Assembly (NCBI GenBank): GCA_963763215.1
Contig: CAVXNX010000014.1
Coordinates: 62,001-126,000 of the forward strand
DNA: 64,000 bases
Origin: DASQZK01 sp963763215
Lineage (GTDB): Bacteria > Bacteroidota > Bacteroidia > Bacteroidales > GCA-2748055
Direction of reading: 5' to 3'
Part shown: piece after piece, positions 54,401 through 62,659 of the stretch
Position numbering within the stretch: the stretch's first letter is position 1
Layout of the letters: the number at the start of each line of letters is the position of its first letter
Translations under genes and position numbers: made by a program
The notes under the pieces: model-generated
Seen by the model: only the letters and a program-made list of their open reading frames with translations
Told to the model about the DNA's origin: nothing
Databases searched by the model: none

Positions 54401-55162
54401 GAAGGGGTAACAGCTTATGCGGTTGGTTTTGTTGGAGGTGTGGCAGGGCGATTGGCTTCAAATGTGACAAGAAATATTAATGGAGTCATTGCAGGAAGTG
54501 CTTTTGGAGGCGTTGCAGGTGGGGTAGCCGGGGGTCTTTCAGGCGGGCTTACTTCATGGGCTGGAGGAAATAGTTTTAAATCTGGATTTAAATCCGGGGC
54601 TTTTTGGGGAGGTTTAAACGGAATGGTACAGGGAGGGATAAAAGGATACTCGAATGCAGTTAAAAGAGGAGCAAATCCTTGGACATTGAAGATTGAGGGA
54701 GCTTCAAAAACATATAGTTTTTCATATTCTGCAGATCCCTCAAAATTTAAACAACCTGATGCTTCTAAAAATTGTTACGCGTGGGCTTCAGCATTTTCAA
54801 ATCCAAACGATCCAAATCCGCAAAGTTATTTGAGAGTTATGAATAACGCTGATGGAGCAGCCATTTATGATGTGGCAAAAAATTATGGGGCTCAAAATTA
54901 TGGAGGTCAAATTTTTAATAGATTTGATAATTATAGTGCACTTGGTCAAACATTTGACAACGGATATGCCCTTTTTTCAACAGAGAATAGTCATGTTACT
55001 GTTATTACAAGTCTTACAGTAAATAATAGATTAAATCTTTTTGGAACAGGAACACACGAATTTTTGTCAAATTTGTTTGTTATGGATCCGATACAGGGAG
55101 CTATTGTAAATGGGAGTTCTTATGTTGGAAGTAATTCAGTTATAACTTGGATAAAATGGTAA
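51412..55162 (+). CDS. Rhs/YD-repeat protein with C-terminal papain/C39-like peptidase toxin, 5' end removed by IS66
   Basis: The frame is open from the IS66 end; the first Met is at 51464 but the sequence upstream (GGNFYTPLTTSGFPL) is already Rhs-like, so the N-terminus is lost. Dozens of YD repeats follow (TYDSWGRLLTTTTPDNRLIS, SYDDLAAIYD type), then the Rhs core end RVYDPALGLFLSPDNYVQ with YCLNNPLMYTDPSGE (about residues 910-950 from 51464). A Gly-rich hydrophobic segment (GGVAGGVAGGLSGG) leads to a 140-residue tip with Cys1104 (NCYAWA), His1177 (NSHVTVITS) and Asp1208 (VMDPIQG), in the order and spacing of papain-fold C39-like peptidases. The tip is more AT-rich than the core, as in polymorphic toxins with exchanged ends. 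The missing start means it may be silent. Confidence 0.85.
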
Positions 55163-55169
55163 ATTAATT

Positions 55170-55841
55170 ATGACAAAATTAATGCTGACAATTATTTTTT
55201 TGTTCAATTGTGTATTATCTTTTTCGCAATCAGAACAGGAAATATTAATTAACGCTTTACATAGCTATAAAAAAGAGTTGCCTATACTAGAAAAAAGAGT
55301 TTTTAAGGAATTAAAAAAACTTGATAAAATCAACGGAAAGCTCTCAAAGAAAGAATTAAAAAGCTTTCACTTTATTATCATTCCAATGTTTAAATTAAAA
55401 GAAAATTACATGCAATATCACATTGGTGATACAAATACTTTAGCTAACTTAATCGACTTTACCAAGATACACGATGATTTTGAAGCACTTGTTTTTAAAG
55501 ACTCGATTTATCAAGGATCATTACACTTTAGTAATTACGATAACTCATATTTTTCAGTAAATGATACAAACAAGTATAATGAACCGACTTTTAAAGGCCA
55601 ATCAAATTTGGCTCATCAAATTATGAGGTTTAATCCTGATATAGTTTTTTACCCTGATAGTCCTGTTTTTCTATGTTTTATCAAGGAGGGGAAGTTATAT
55701 ATTGGCAAGGGGGCAAGACAGTTACAGATATTGGATTACATTTTGCCATTTGAAAAGTTTATAGAAAAAGATCCCACATTTATAAAAGAACTTCAGGAAA
55801 ATAAAAACCCGAAGCTTAAACATTATATAGAACTTGAGTAA
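55170..55841 (+). CDS. candidate immunity protein for the Rhs toxin tip
   Basis: 223 residues starting seven bases after the Rhs stop, on the same strand, AT-rich like the toxin tip. Signal peptide MTKLMLTIIFLFNCVLSFSQ, then a Lys-rich helical part (ILEKRVFKELKKLDKINGKL) and a beta-rich C-terminal part (FLCFIKEGKLYIGKGARQLQ). No family recognised. Position directly after a polymorphic toxin tip is the usual place of the cognate immunity gene, and a secreted or periplasmic immunity protein would fit a peptidase that acts in the periplasm. A terminator follows. Inferred from position only. Confidence 0.55.
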   Translation: MTKLMLTIIFLFNCVLSFSQSEQEILINALHSYKKELPILEKRVFKELKKLDKINGKLSKKELKSFHFIIIPMFKLKENYMQYHIGDTNTLANLIDFTKIHDDFEALVFKDSIYQGSLHFSNYDNSYFSVNDTNKYNEPTFKGQSNLAHQIMRFNPDIVFYPDSPVFLCFIKEGKLYIGKGARQLQILDYILPFEKFIEKDPTFIKELQENKNPKLKHYIELE

Positions 55842-55860
55842 TCGAGATAAATAAATAAAG

Positions 55861-55886
55861 AAGCAGGGATACTCCCTAGCTTTTTT
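55861..55886 (+). terminator. rho-independent terminator after the candidate immunity gene
   Basis: AAGCAGGGA / TCCCT(A)GCTT stem with a 3-base loop and one bulged A, followed by TTTTTT, 20 bases after the stop at 55841. Confidence 0.75.
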
Positions 55887-56424
55887 GTTATAATTCAGCT
55901 ACATTTTTCTGAAAGAACTCTTTGAACTTTTTGTAGGTAAGCATTTTTTCAATAAGGGGGAAGATGGTTTGTTAATCATCCTCGTAAACCTATTGAATAA
56001 GCCTCATTTATTCGAGAGTGGTTTTGTCCTCAATCATGACTTCTTTAGGGATTTTCCAATCGTAGCTTTATATATGGCTGAAGGTTCTTTTGGAGAAGAA
56101 TAATGCACGATTTGTAAACCTTCGGCTAACTGCACCCCTCTTCCCGCTAATAAATTGACCAGATTTTTATTATTCAGATAGCAAAAGATTTCCCGGTGTA
56201 AGTATTGAATGGTGTGCGAAACTCTCTATTTGGAAGTCTACACTGATTGGAAACAGAGAATGGATGAAATATGCAGAATCTGCAATATAAAAATCGCATC
56301 GGCCAACCAAATGTGTCAGTGAATAACGAATATGAATCATGAATATTAATTTGCTTAAAGCCTCTCATTAAACAATTACCTGAAAAGGTGAGAATACTGA
56401 TTCCGTTAAATATTTCCTAAATCT
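55887..56424 (+). other. non-coding stretch with a solo IS66-type terminal repeat
   Basis: No gene recognised. At 56114-56134 lies a 21-base sequence (GTAAACCTTCGGCTAACT...) that matches the IS66 inverted repeat of this window at 19 of 21 positions; the following CCCCTC also resembles the inner side of the right end (CCCCCCC). No transposase is attached. The rest (56135-56424) is unassigned AT-rich sequence. Confidence 0.55.
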
Positions 56425-56523
56425 AGTAGTATTACTACTTATTTATGAAAATATATAATGGAAATACTTGTTATATTTTGTTTTTCATTAAATATATTCT
56501 AATTTTGGTAGCATGACTACCAA
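56425..56523. promoter_or_regulatory. two inverted repeats, probable AbiEi operators
   Basis: Repeat 1 at 56425-56439 is AGTAGTA-T-TACTACT (perfect); repeat 2 at 56505-56523 is TTGGTAG-CATGA-CTACCAA, and its centre holds the abiEi start codon. Both share the half-site GTAG/CTAC and their centres are 82 bases apart. AbiEi antitoxins of other bacteria repress their own operon by binding two inverted repeats in the promoter, so these are likely operators. Confidence 0.6.
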
Positions 56524-57280
56524 TTCAGATAAAAAATTAATGTACCTCCTGTCGAACCATATCCCGGGAACCGTACTCCTTGCATCCTGGCTCGAAAAGA
56601 ATGGTATATCACATGATCTTCAGCAATATTATCTGAAAAGTGGATGGCTTGAATCATACGGATTTGGAGCATTTAAACGGCCAAATGAAAATGTGCAGTG
56701 GACAGGTGCTTTGAATTCACTACAAAGACAAACTGAATCGCCCGTACATGTCGGTGGTTTGACGTCTATATCACTCCAGGGTTTATCCCATTATGTCAGA
56801 ACGGAGAACGAACCTCTCTATTTGTTTTCACCACAATATATTAAATTGCCCGGGTGGTTTTTCAGTCAGGGATGGAGCCAAAGGATAGTCCATGTGAAAA
56901 CGAAATTTCTGCCAGCTAAGGCTGCTTTATTTGAATATTCGCAGGATGGTTTTAAACTTCAAATATCATCTCCTGAACGTGCCATGCTTGAATGTTTGTA
57001 CCTGGCTCCTGATCGGTTCGATTTGATGGAATGTTATCAAATACTTGAGGGGTTGGCTAATCTTCGTCCAAAAATTCTGCAGGAATTGCTTGAAAACTGC
57101 AACTCCATAAAAGTAAAACGATTGTTTCTGTTTATGGCTTCCAAAGCGAATCATCAGTGGCTGGAATTTATTGACCAATCCCGGATTGAATTGGGCACCG
57201 GTGACAGGGTAATTGTAAAAGGAGGTGCCTATATTTCCAAATACAAGATATCGATACCAAAGGAATTATTTTCGGAATAA
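56513..57280 (+). CDS. abiEi: type IV toxin-antitoxin system antitoxin AbiEi
   Basis: 255 residues. The N-terminal 90 residues (PGTVLLASWLEKNGISHDLQ, YYLKSGWLESYGFGAFKRP) form a winged-helix DNA-binding domain, followed by HVGGLTSISLQGLSHYV and ISSPERAMLECLYLAPD, the conserved block of the AbiEi/COG5340 family. Antitoxin of the AbiE abortive-infection system: it represses transcription and counteracts AbiEii without lasting contact. The stop TAA overlaps the abiEii ATG by one base (TAATG), so translation is coupled. Intact. Confidence 0.9.
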   Translation: MTTNSDKKLMYLLSNHIPGTVLLASWLEKNGISHDLQQYYLKSGWLESYGFGAFKRPNENVQWTGALNSLQRQTESPVHVGGLTSISLQGLSHYVRTENEPLYLFSPQYIKLPGWFFSQGWSQRIVHVKTKFLPAKAALFEYSQDGFKLQISSPERAMLECLYLAPDRFDLMECYQILEGLANLRPKILQELLENCNSIKVKRLFLFMASKANHQWLEFIDQSRIELGTGDRVIVKGGAYISKYKISIPKELFSE

Positions 57281-58195
57281 TGAATCAATCATACCTAAAT
57301 CAAGCCGACCTGCTCCTTCAGGTGATACCATACATTGCCAAGGAGAAGACACTTGCTTTGAAGGGTGGGACAGCCATAAATCTCTTCCTTCGGAACATGC
57401 CACGGTTGTCGGTAGATATTGACCTCACATATCTACCAATAGATAATAGAGAAACTGCACTTAGCCAATATTTCTGGTTCACTTGGCAGGATTAGAAAAA
57501 TGATTACGGAATCAATCCCCGGTACCACCGTTGGCAATCATACTGTTGAAGGGAATGATATCAAATTATTGGTACAGTCTCCTAATGCTCAGATTAAAAT
57601 TGAAGTGAACACGGTAACTCGGGGTCATCTTCATCCGGTGAGATTACTCCAGGTACATGATAAAGTTCAGGAACGATTCAAAAAATTTGCTGCAATACAG
57701 GTTGTGTCAGACGCTGAACTTTATGGGGGAAAAATATGTGCTGCACTCGACAGGCAGCATCCCCGGGATCTGTTTGACGTATTTTTATTATTCCAGGAAT
57801 CCGGTTACAATGAAGATATTAAAAATGGCTTTATTCAGGCACTTTTAAGCCATATGCGAACAATGAATGAGGTTTTAAAACCACATCTTCTGGATCAGCA
57901 GTCAGCTTTTAACAACCAGTTCAAGGGAATGTCCGACATTGATTTCACCTATGGCGATTTTGAAAATACTCGTGAAGAACTTATCGAAATTGTGAATTCG
58001 AGCCTATCTGATTCAGATCGCACTTTTTTACTGAGTTTTAAACGAGGGAATCCGGATTGGGATCTGTTTCCGGTTGCTGGACTTAAAGATTTGCCAGCCG
58101 TCCAGTGGAAACTGCAAAATCTTCAAAAACTGATCAAATCCAATCCCGGCAAACATAAAGAATTACTTTCAAAGTTGGACAAGATACTATCCTAA
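57280..58195 (+). pseudogene. abiEii: type IV toxin AbiEii nucleotidyltransferase, frameshifted once
   Basis: The N-terminal part has the nucleotidyltransferase motif LKGGTAINLFLRN with RLSVDIDLTYLP (GG(T)-x10-DxD). The frame closes at 57495; a second frame gives NISGSLGRIRKMITESIPG and continues with VVSDAELYGGKICAALDRQH and PRDLFDVFLLFQESGYN to 58195. Removing one C at about 57466 restores ETALSNISGSLGRI and a protein of about 304 residues, normal for AbiEii. The toxin transfers nucleotides and stops growth on phage infection. If the shift is real, only the antitoxin would be made. Confidence 0.88.
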
Positions 58196-58534
58196 GGGAA
58201 ATCACCGGGATTTTTTACTATCTGTGCCGGAATTGCATATTTATTCTAATTTTTTCATATTTATACAGCGCAACTCTGTAACCCCCTATTTAAAAGCTGT
58301 TCCGGGACCTTGCAAATTAGAAATTATAGCAGAAATTTGTATAAATCCAAAAATCAGGCAACTGTCGAGTGATTTTAATCGAATCCGTTTCCTGTAATTG
58401 TCGCATCTATGTCTCGGCAAGGTTCTTTATCTACTTTTGTATCCTTCACTTGAAAACCATACCACTATTTCAGTTGAAAACCATACCACTTTAATGCAAG
58501 GTTAATACTAATATTTCATTATTAAAAGAACGTT

Positions 58535-58574
58535 TTTCCCTTTCCCGGGGAGCGCGCTCCCCGGGAAAGGGAAA
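58535..58574. repeat. 40-base perfect palindrome in IS21, after istB
   Basis: Centre AGCGCGCT at 58551-58558, flanked by CCCGGGG and CCCCGGG and then TTTCCCTTT and AAAGGGAAA; 20-base arms without mismatch. It lies between the istB stop (58618) and the left terminal repeat, GC-rich in an AT-rich stretch. Probably a strong bidirectional terminator or a structure at the element end. Confidence 0.85.
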
Positions 58575-58617
58575 GTCGGAGCTCTTGACCTCTTTTTAGC
58601 CTTTATCATAAAGGATA

Positions 58618-59376
58618 TTAAGTGTTTAGCCATTTTTTTGTTTCTTTAGCTCTGTACGACATTCCGTTCATGTTAACAATATGCGCTTTATGGGTTAACC
58701 GGTCGACCATGGCAGCGGTCAGTATAGGATCACCAAAAATTTCACTCCAGCGGTCAAAAGACAGGTTGGTTGTAATGATGGTTGATTTTCTTCCCGCCCT
58801 AAGTGAGAGGTGACTGAATAGCATCTCTGCGCCCTCCTTATCAAAGGAGATGTACCCAAATTCATCACAGATCACCAGATCAAATTTTTCAAACCGGCTT
58901 TCCAGGGTACGCAAGGTTTTCTGGGACCTGCTCTCGCGTATTTGTGTTATTAAGCGGGGTACGGTGGTAAAAAACACCTTGTAGTCCTCCATACAGGCCT
59001 TGATCCCCAGTCCTATGGATAAATGAGTCTTTCCTGTTCCCGGATTACCGGCCAGTATGACATTCTGACCCTCTTTGATGAACTCCAGACTTTCCAGTAC
59101 ATCTATTTTCGTTTGGGCATTCTCTGGAAGCTCTTCGCGTTGAAGATCCTGCAGATACTTTTTATAGGGGAAGTCAGCCTGGCGGATCCGGGCACTTTTA
59201 CGATTCTTTATCCTGCTTTCAAACTCATCTTCTAAAAGAGCCAAAAGATAATCTTCATAAGCGGATTTATCTTTAAGGGCTTGCCGGGCATGGATCGTGT
59301 AATTGTTCCGGATAGAGGGAAGCCTAAGCTCTTTGGTGTAAGCAGCGATTTTCTCTTTTGTATTTGTTGGTATCAT
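58618..59376 (-). CDS. istB: IS21 helper ATPase IstB
   Basis: 252 residues. N-terminal helical domain (LRLPSIRNNYTIHARQAL, YEDYLLALLEDE), Walker A ILAGNPGTGKTH, Walker B LVICDEFGYISFD, sensor-like STIITTNLSFDRW, and DPILTAAMVDRLTHKAHIVN: a complete IstB of the DnaA/AAA+ type. It forms oligomers on target DNA and stimulates IstA. Starts 19 bases after the istA stop. Confidence 0.96.
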   Translation of the reverse strand: MIPTNTKEKIAAYTKELRLPSIRNNYTIHARQALKDKSAYEDYLLALLEDEFESRIKNRKSARIRQADFPYKKYLQDLQREELPENAQTKIDVLESLEFIKEGQNVILAGNPGTGKTHLSIGLGIKACMEDYKVFFTTVPRLITQIRESRSQKTLRTLESRFEKFDLVICDEFGYISFDKEGAEMLFSHLSLRAGRKSTIITTNLSFDRWSEIFGDPILTAAMVDRLTHKAHIVNMNGMSYRAKETKKWLNT

Positions 59377-59395
59377 CGTATTTCGTTTTTACAGA

Positions 59396-60958
59396 TTAAA
59401 TTGTTTCCTGATAGTTCAGTAATAAGCTTAACTGCTCAAGTTGAGCACGCGATTGCCGAAGGATCTGATCATCGTTATTAAGCTCCGGAACATAGACCTC
59501 GTTTTTCTGCATACACAGCATTTTGATCTTATCCAGAGATATGTCATGAGGACTGGTCTTCTTGAGCCTGGCGATAACTTCAATGACCCTGTCGAAAGCA
59601 TAGTCATGATCTCGCAGGAAAATCAGAAGATCGACAAAATCCTTTGGAGTATCCTCAAAATACTGATTGAAAATATTCTTCACCTTCTCGGGTGCCGATG
59701 CAAGGGCTTGAGAACCGGCCAGTGCCCCGGGCTTTCGCTTTAGGGTATACAGATAATGGTCCAGGTTGATGTACCAACCATGCCGGCTGTATTGACGCTC
59801 ATGATCGCATACCTTGCGGTTCTCATAATAGCAATGTAACTTTTCCGGGTACACTTTTACATCCACCATTTTACCCACCAGATGATCCGGCACACTGTAG
59901 TGATTGGTAGCATAAGTGATGACAGAGTATTTGTCCACTCTGCATTGCTCCATCCATCCACAATCAAAGCGGGGAGGTGCCGGGGCCAGCTGCTTCTTTT
60001 CTTCTTCCAGCAGATCGATGGACCTCTTACCCTCATTACTGCTGTTATAGCGAGTATTTAATCGATTATCGGTCCCCGCTAACCAGCCGTTTGCGGATTC
60101 CACGGTAGGAAAATCATCCTTGTTGCTGAAGGCCTTGCGCCTTACAAATTCAACACTGCGTTCAACATGACCTTTCTCATTACCGCTGGCGATATTGCAA
60201 AAACGAAAATGAAATTGATAGTAGGTACTCAGCTTTAGTAGTGCTTCGGTGGGTTCCTTCTCCGACAGGCCGACAAATTTGCGTATGGCAACCCGCATAT
60301 TATCATAAACCATGGTATGAAAAACTCCACCAATATGTTCAAAGAAAAGGGCATGGGCCTGCAGGAAGGCTGCGGTATCCTGCCGGTGAAACAGTAGCGC
60401 ATAGCGATAGTTGCTCATGGCCGGGGTAAATACCGCCATGTAAAGCGTCTGTAATTTCCCTCCTATCTCCAATTTTACTTCACCCCAGTCGAACTCGCAG
60501 ACATCGCCCGGACTATATACCTGGCGGATAAAGGCCTCCTTCCTGGTAAGCAGTTTTTGGTTAATATAATGGCATACTGTGGTATAACCAATATTGTAGC
60601 CCAAATCCTGCAAGTGTTCCAGAATATCGATCTTTTTCATCACCTGCTTATGAAGACCCCGGCTGTGCTTTTCTTCATTGGCCTGCAACAACCGGTCAAC
60701 CGCCTGGCTTATTTCCTGGGTAAACTTTTTCTTGCCCCGGTTGCTGCTGTCGTAACTGGGGAGCTTGACAATCTCCTCAATCAGCACTTCGTCTGTTTCT
60801 GTTGAATCGGATAACTTCTCCCTGGCTTTGGCGTATTCTGCCAGGTAACGACGTACCGTTTCCCGGTTAATGCCTAACTCCCGGGCTATTCTTCGCTCGG
60901 AATAACCATCCTGGTAATTGTGCAGGATAATTTTCTGCTTTTTACTCATACTTATCAT
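59396..60958 (-). CDS. istA: IS21 transposase IstA
   Basis: 520 residues. An N-terminal helix-turn-helix (YSERRIARELGINRETVRRY) is followed by a second DNA-binding part and the integrase DDE core: VCEFDWGEVKL (Asp), HTMVYDNMRVA (Asp) and SGNEKGHVERSVEFVRR (Glu). The C-terminal beta-barrel (YATNHYSVPDHLVGKMVDVK) completes the family pattern. Intact. A hairpin lies just upstream of its start. Confidence 0.96.
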   Translation of the reverse strand: MISMSKKQKIILHNYQDGYSERRIARELGINRETVRRYLAEYAKAREKLSDSTETDEVLIEEIVKLPSYDSSNRGKKKFTQEISQAVDRLLQANEEKHSRGLHKQVMKKIDILEHLQDLGYNIGYTTVCHYINQKLLTRKEAFIRQVYSPGDVCEFDWGEVKLEIGGKLQTLYMAVFTPAMSNYRYALLFHRQDTAAFLQAHALFFEHIGGVFHTMVYDNMRVAIRKFVGLSEKEPTEALLKLSTYYQFHFRFCNIASGNEKGHVERSVEFVRRKAFSNKDDFPTVESANGWLAGTDNRLNTRYNSSNEGKRSIDLLEEEKKQLAPAPPRFDCGWMEQCRVDKYSVITYATNHYSVPDHLVGKMVDVKVYPEKLHCYYENRKVCDHERQYSRHGWYINLDHYLYTLKRKPGALAGSQALASAPEKVKNIFNQYFEDTPKDFVDLLIFLRDHDYAFDRVIEVIARLKKTSPHDISLDKIKMLCMQKNEVYVPELNNDDQILRQSRAQLEQLSLLLNYQETI

Positions 60959-60966
60959 TTTTTACT

Positions 60967-60995
60967 CTTGGCTCTTTTGTGAAAGTGGAGCCAAG
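60967..60995 (-). promoter_or_regulatory. hairpin in the istA leader
   Basis: Perfect 8-base inverted repeat CTTGGCTC / GAGCCAAG with a 13-base loop, ending nine bases before the istA start codon. In the transcript it would sit next to the translation start and could limit transposase synthesis, or block read-through from outside the element. No run of U follows. Confidence 0.5.
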
Positions 60996-61109
60996 ATAAG
61001 CATTGATAAGTGGTATGGTTTTCAACTGAAATTTGGTATGGTTTTCAACCGGTATATACACAAACATTTTCTGAGAAAGATCTTTTCTGTGTGCCATGTT
61101 CTTTTTACC

Positions 61110-61400
61110 GGCAAAGTTAGTGGCTTAGATCATGGAACGAAAGATGGGTTTGCTGGGGCGGATACACCTGGACACTGACCTCGCCGGATCTGGCCATGCC
61201 GCATATGCCCGCAACCGGGGTCAGCGGGATCGACCTGTACAAGCGCGGCGATGATGGCATGCTCCGGTATTGCAATACCGGAAAGCCGGCGGATACGGTA
61301 AATACGGTTACATTCAGATCATGCAACGGAAAGCTGTATGTTTTGTACCTTCCTCTCTATAAAGCCTGGCTTCGTTACTCCCTTAGGTTCTTATCCCCCC
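61110..61400 (+). pseudogene. SGNH/GDSL hydrolase, N-terminal domain fragment
   Basis: Reading across the stretch gives YTWTLTSPDLAMPHMPATGV then SGIDLYKRGDDGMLRYCNTG and KLYVLYLPLYK, the N-terminal beta-sandwich of Bacteroidota SGNH hydrolases in which MPHMPATGVSGIDLY is well conserved. The catalytic GDS block is absent; after about 61390 no homology remains. A decayed fragment just outside the IS21 right end. Confidence 0.5.
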
Positions 61401-61487
61401 GGATTAGTATAAATAACTTTTTCGGTTTAGATTTGGATAACCAATGCGCCAAATTTTGGTTTTCAGCATCCTGGACAAGGATGCGGC

Positions 61488-61738
61488 TAAACCCAGGCCG
61501 GGTAGTGCGCAGGCAGTGGTCTGCTGTACTTTAATGCCCATTTGTGTCATCTTTGATCAAAGAAAACATGGTTGACGAATACCACCTTTTCGTTAACCCC
61601 GTTGCTCTCGGAAAAGGCTGGCGTATTTTTGACGAACCGGAAAACCGGCAACAGATGAAGCTTATAAAACACGTGGCTTACCACTGCGGGATCATGCTGA
61701 TGTGTTACCAACCCGGTAATCTGTCGCATTCAAAATGA
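61488..61738 (+). pseudogene. dihydrofolate-reductase-family (RibD C-terminal-like) protein, C-terminal fragment
   Basis: LIKENMVDEYHLFVNPVALG, then KGWRIFDEPENRQQMKLIKH and CGIMLMCYQPG are the final strands of DHFR-family proteins of RibD-C type. The expected preceding piece (a GSA... loop) is visible at about 61500 in another frame. The N-terminal two thirds are missing. A decayed gene end adjoining the SGNH fragment, so two unrelated genes were joined by deletion or rearrangement here. Confidence 0.65.
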
Positions 61739-61802
61739 CTTTGATCATACCTCCCCGCGCTTGATCATCTAAACCGGGGTAAGAGATAAAAGGGATCCGA
61801 TC

Positions 61803-62225
61803 ATGAATAAGACAAGCATCGCCCCATGCGGCGTAATATGTGATATTTGTTTAGGTTTTCAGCGGGATAAAAATAAATGTGCCGGCTGTAACAGTACCGG
61901 CAATAAGGTACGTCATTGCGCGGTTTGCAGCATAAAATTATGTGCTGAAAAGAAAGGCGATGAAAGATTACTATGCTACGAGTGTATTAAATTTCCCTGC
62001 CGGCGCATCAAGGACCTGGATAAACGTTACACGCTAAAATATGGCGAAAGTCCGGTCCGGAACTTACAAATGATCAGGGAAACCGGGTTGCCACAATTTA
62101 TTGCCACCGAAGAAGAAAGATGGAAATGCAGCAGGTGTGGTCATTTGCTATGTGTCCACAGGGAAGTTTGTCTGATTTGCGGCAATAAAAATGAGTATTT
62201 TCCACAGAGAAAAGAGAAAAGATAA
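61803..62225 (+). CDS. DUF3795 domain protein, cysteine-rich
   Basis: 140 residues. IAPCGVICDICLGFQRDKNK and CAGCNSTGNKVRHCAVCSIK are the metal-binding-type cysteine pattern of DUF3795, followed by CYECIKFPCRRIKDLDKRYT. A second cysteine group at the C-terminus (KCSRCGHLLCVHREVCLICG) looks like a zinc ribbon. No signal peptide; probably a small cytoplasmic zinc or iron-sulfur protein of unknown function. Intact and without operon partners. Confidence 0.85.
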   Translation: MNKTSIAPCGVICDICLGFQRDKNKCAGCNSTGNKVRHCAVCSIKLCAEKKGDERLLCYECIKFPCRRIKDLDKRYTLKYGESPVRNLQMIRETGLPQFIATEEERWKCSRCGHLLCVHREVCLICGNKNEYFPQRKEKR

Positions 62226-62345
62226 TCATTTGAATCCAGGACAGAATGCTATTGCGTGCATTTTTGCGGCACATAAACAGTAACCCCCTGAAATCAAATT
62301 TTTCAGAGGGTTCTGAGTAGGGGGAAGGACTTACTCCTGCTAACA

Positions 62346-62375
62346 AAAAACCCTGCCATTTCTGACAGGGTTTTT
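62346..62375 (+). terminator. rho-independent terminator
   Basis: Stem AAAAACCCTG / CAGGGTTTTT with a 10-base loop, then TATTTTT. It lies 120 bases after the DUF3795 stop and before the minus-strand tRNA, so it may serve both strands. A second, imperfect hairpin stands at 62282-62312. Confidence 0.75.
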
Positions 62376-62436
62376 ATTTTTCGGTTCAAAACACAGTTCA
62401 AAAACTTGTAACACGCTGTAAATGAACGCTCATTTG

Positions 62437-62511
62437 TCGGGGTAGCAGGATTCGAACCTGCGACCCCCTGCTCCCAAAGCAGGTGCGCTAACCGGACTGC
62501 GCTATACCCCG
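62437..62511 (-). tRNA. tRNA-Pro (TGG)
   Basis: On the minus strand, a 75-base cloverleaf: acceptor CGGGGTA pairs with TACCCCG, D arm with GCGCAGTCCGGTTAGCGC, anticodon loop TTTGGGA with anticodon TGG between CTGCT/AGCAG stems, and T loop GGTTCGAATCC. CCA is not encoded. Confidence 0.95.
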
Positions 62512-62594
62512 TCTCACCCTCCGTAGCTTTAGCGAAGGAGGGTCAAGATCTTCGTAACCTTTCTCACCCTCCGTAGCCTTAGCGAAGGAGAGTC
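62512..62594 (+). repeat. two tandem REP-like hairpins beside tRNA-Pro
   Basis: TCTCACCCTCCGTAGCTTTA and GCGAAGGAGGGTC at 62512-62544, repeated with two base changes at 62562-62594 (50-base period). Each can form a hairpin through CCCTCC/GGAGGG. A third, degenerate copy (CTAGCACTATCGAAGGATGA) follows at about 62610-62632. Confidence 0.75.
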
Positions 62595-62659
62595 CATCCC
62601 CCAAATCGCTCCCTAGCACTATCGAAGGATGATAATTATTTCAATAATTCACTATTTTC

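Larger units (their letters stand above)
58450..61048 (-). mobile_element. IS21 family insertion sequence
   Basis: 2599 bp with istA and istB on the minus strand. The left end (58450-58491) holds two direct copies of TTGAAAACCATACCAC separated by TATTTCAG; the right end (61008-61048) is the inverted counterpart with one base fewer in the spacer. Such repeated ends are typical of IS21 as transposase-binding sites. The flanks (TCCTTCAC and CCGGTATA) show no target duplication. Both genes are intact. Confidence 0.93.

Noticed and set aside
58450..58491. Two identical 16-base units with an 8-base spacer, CRISPR-like at first sight
   Set aside because: Only two units, inverted counterpart at 61008-61048; these are IS21 ends. 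No CRISPR array or cas gene found in the window.
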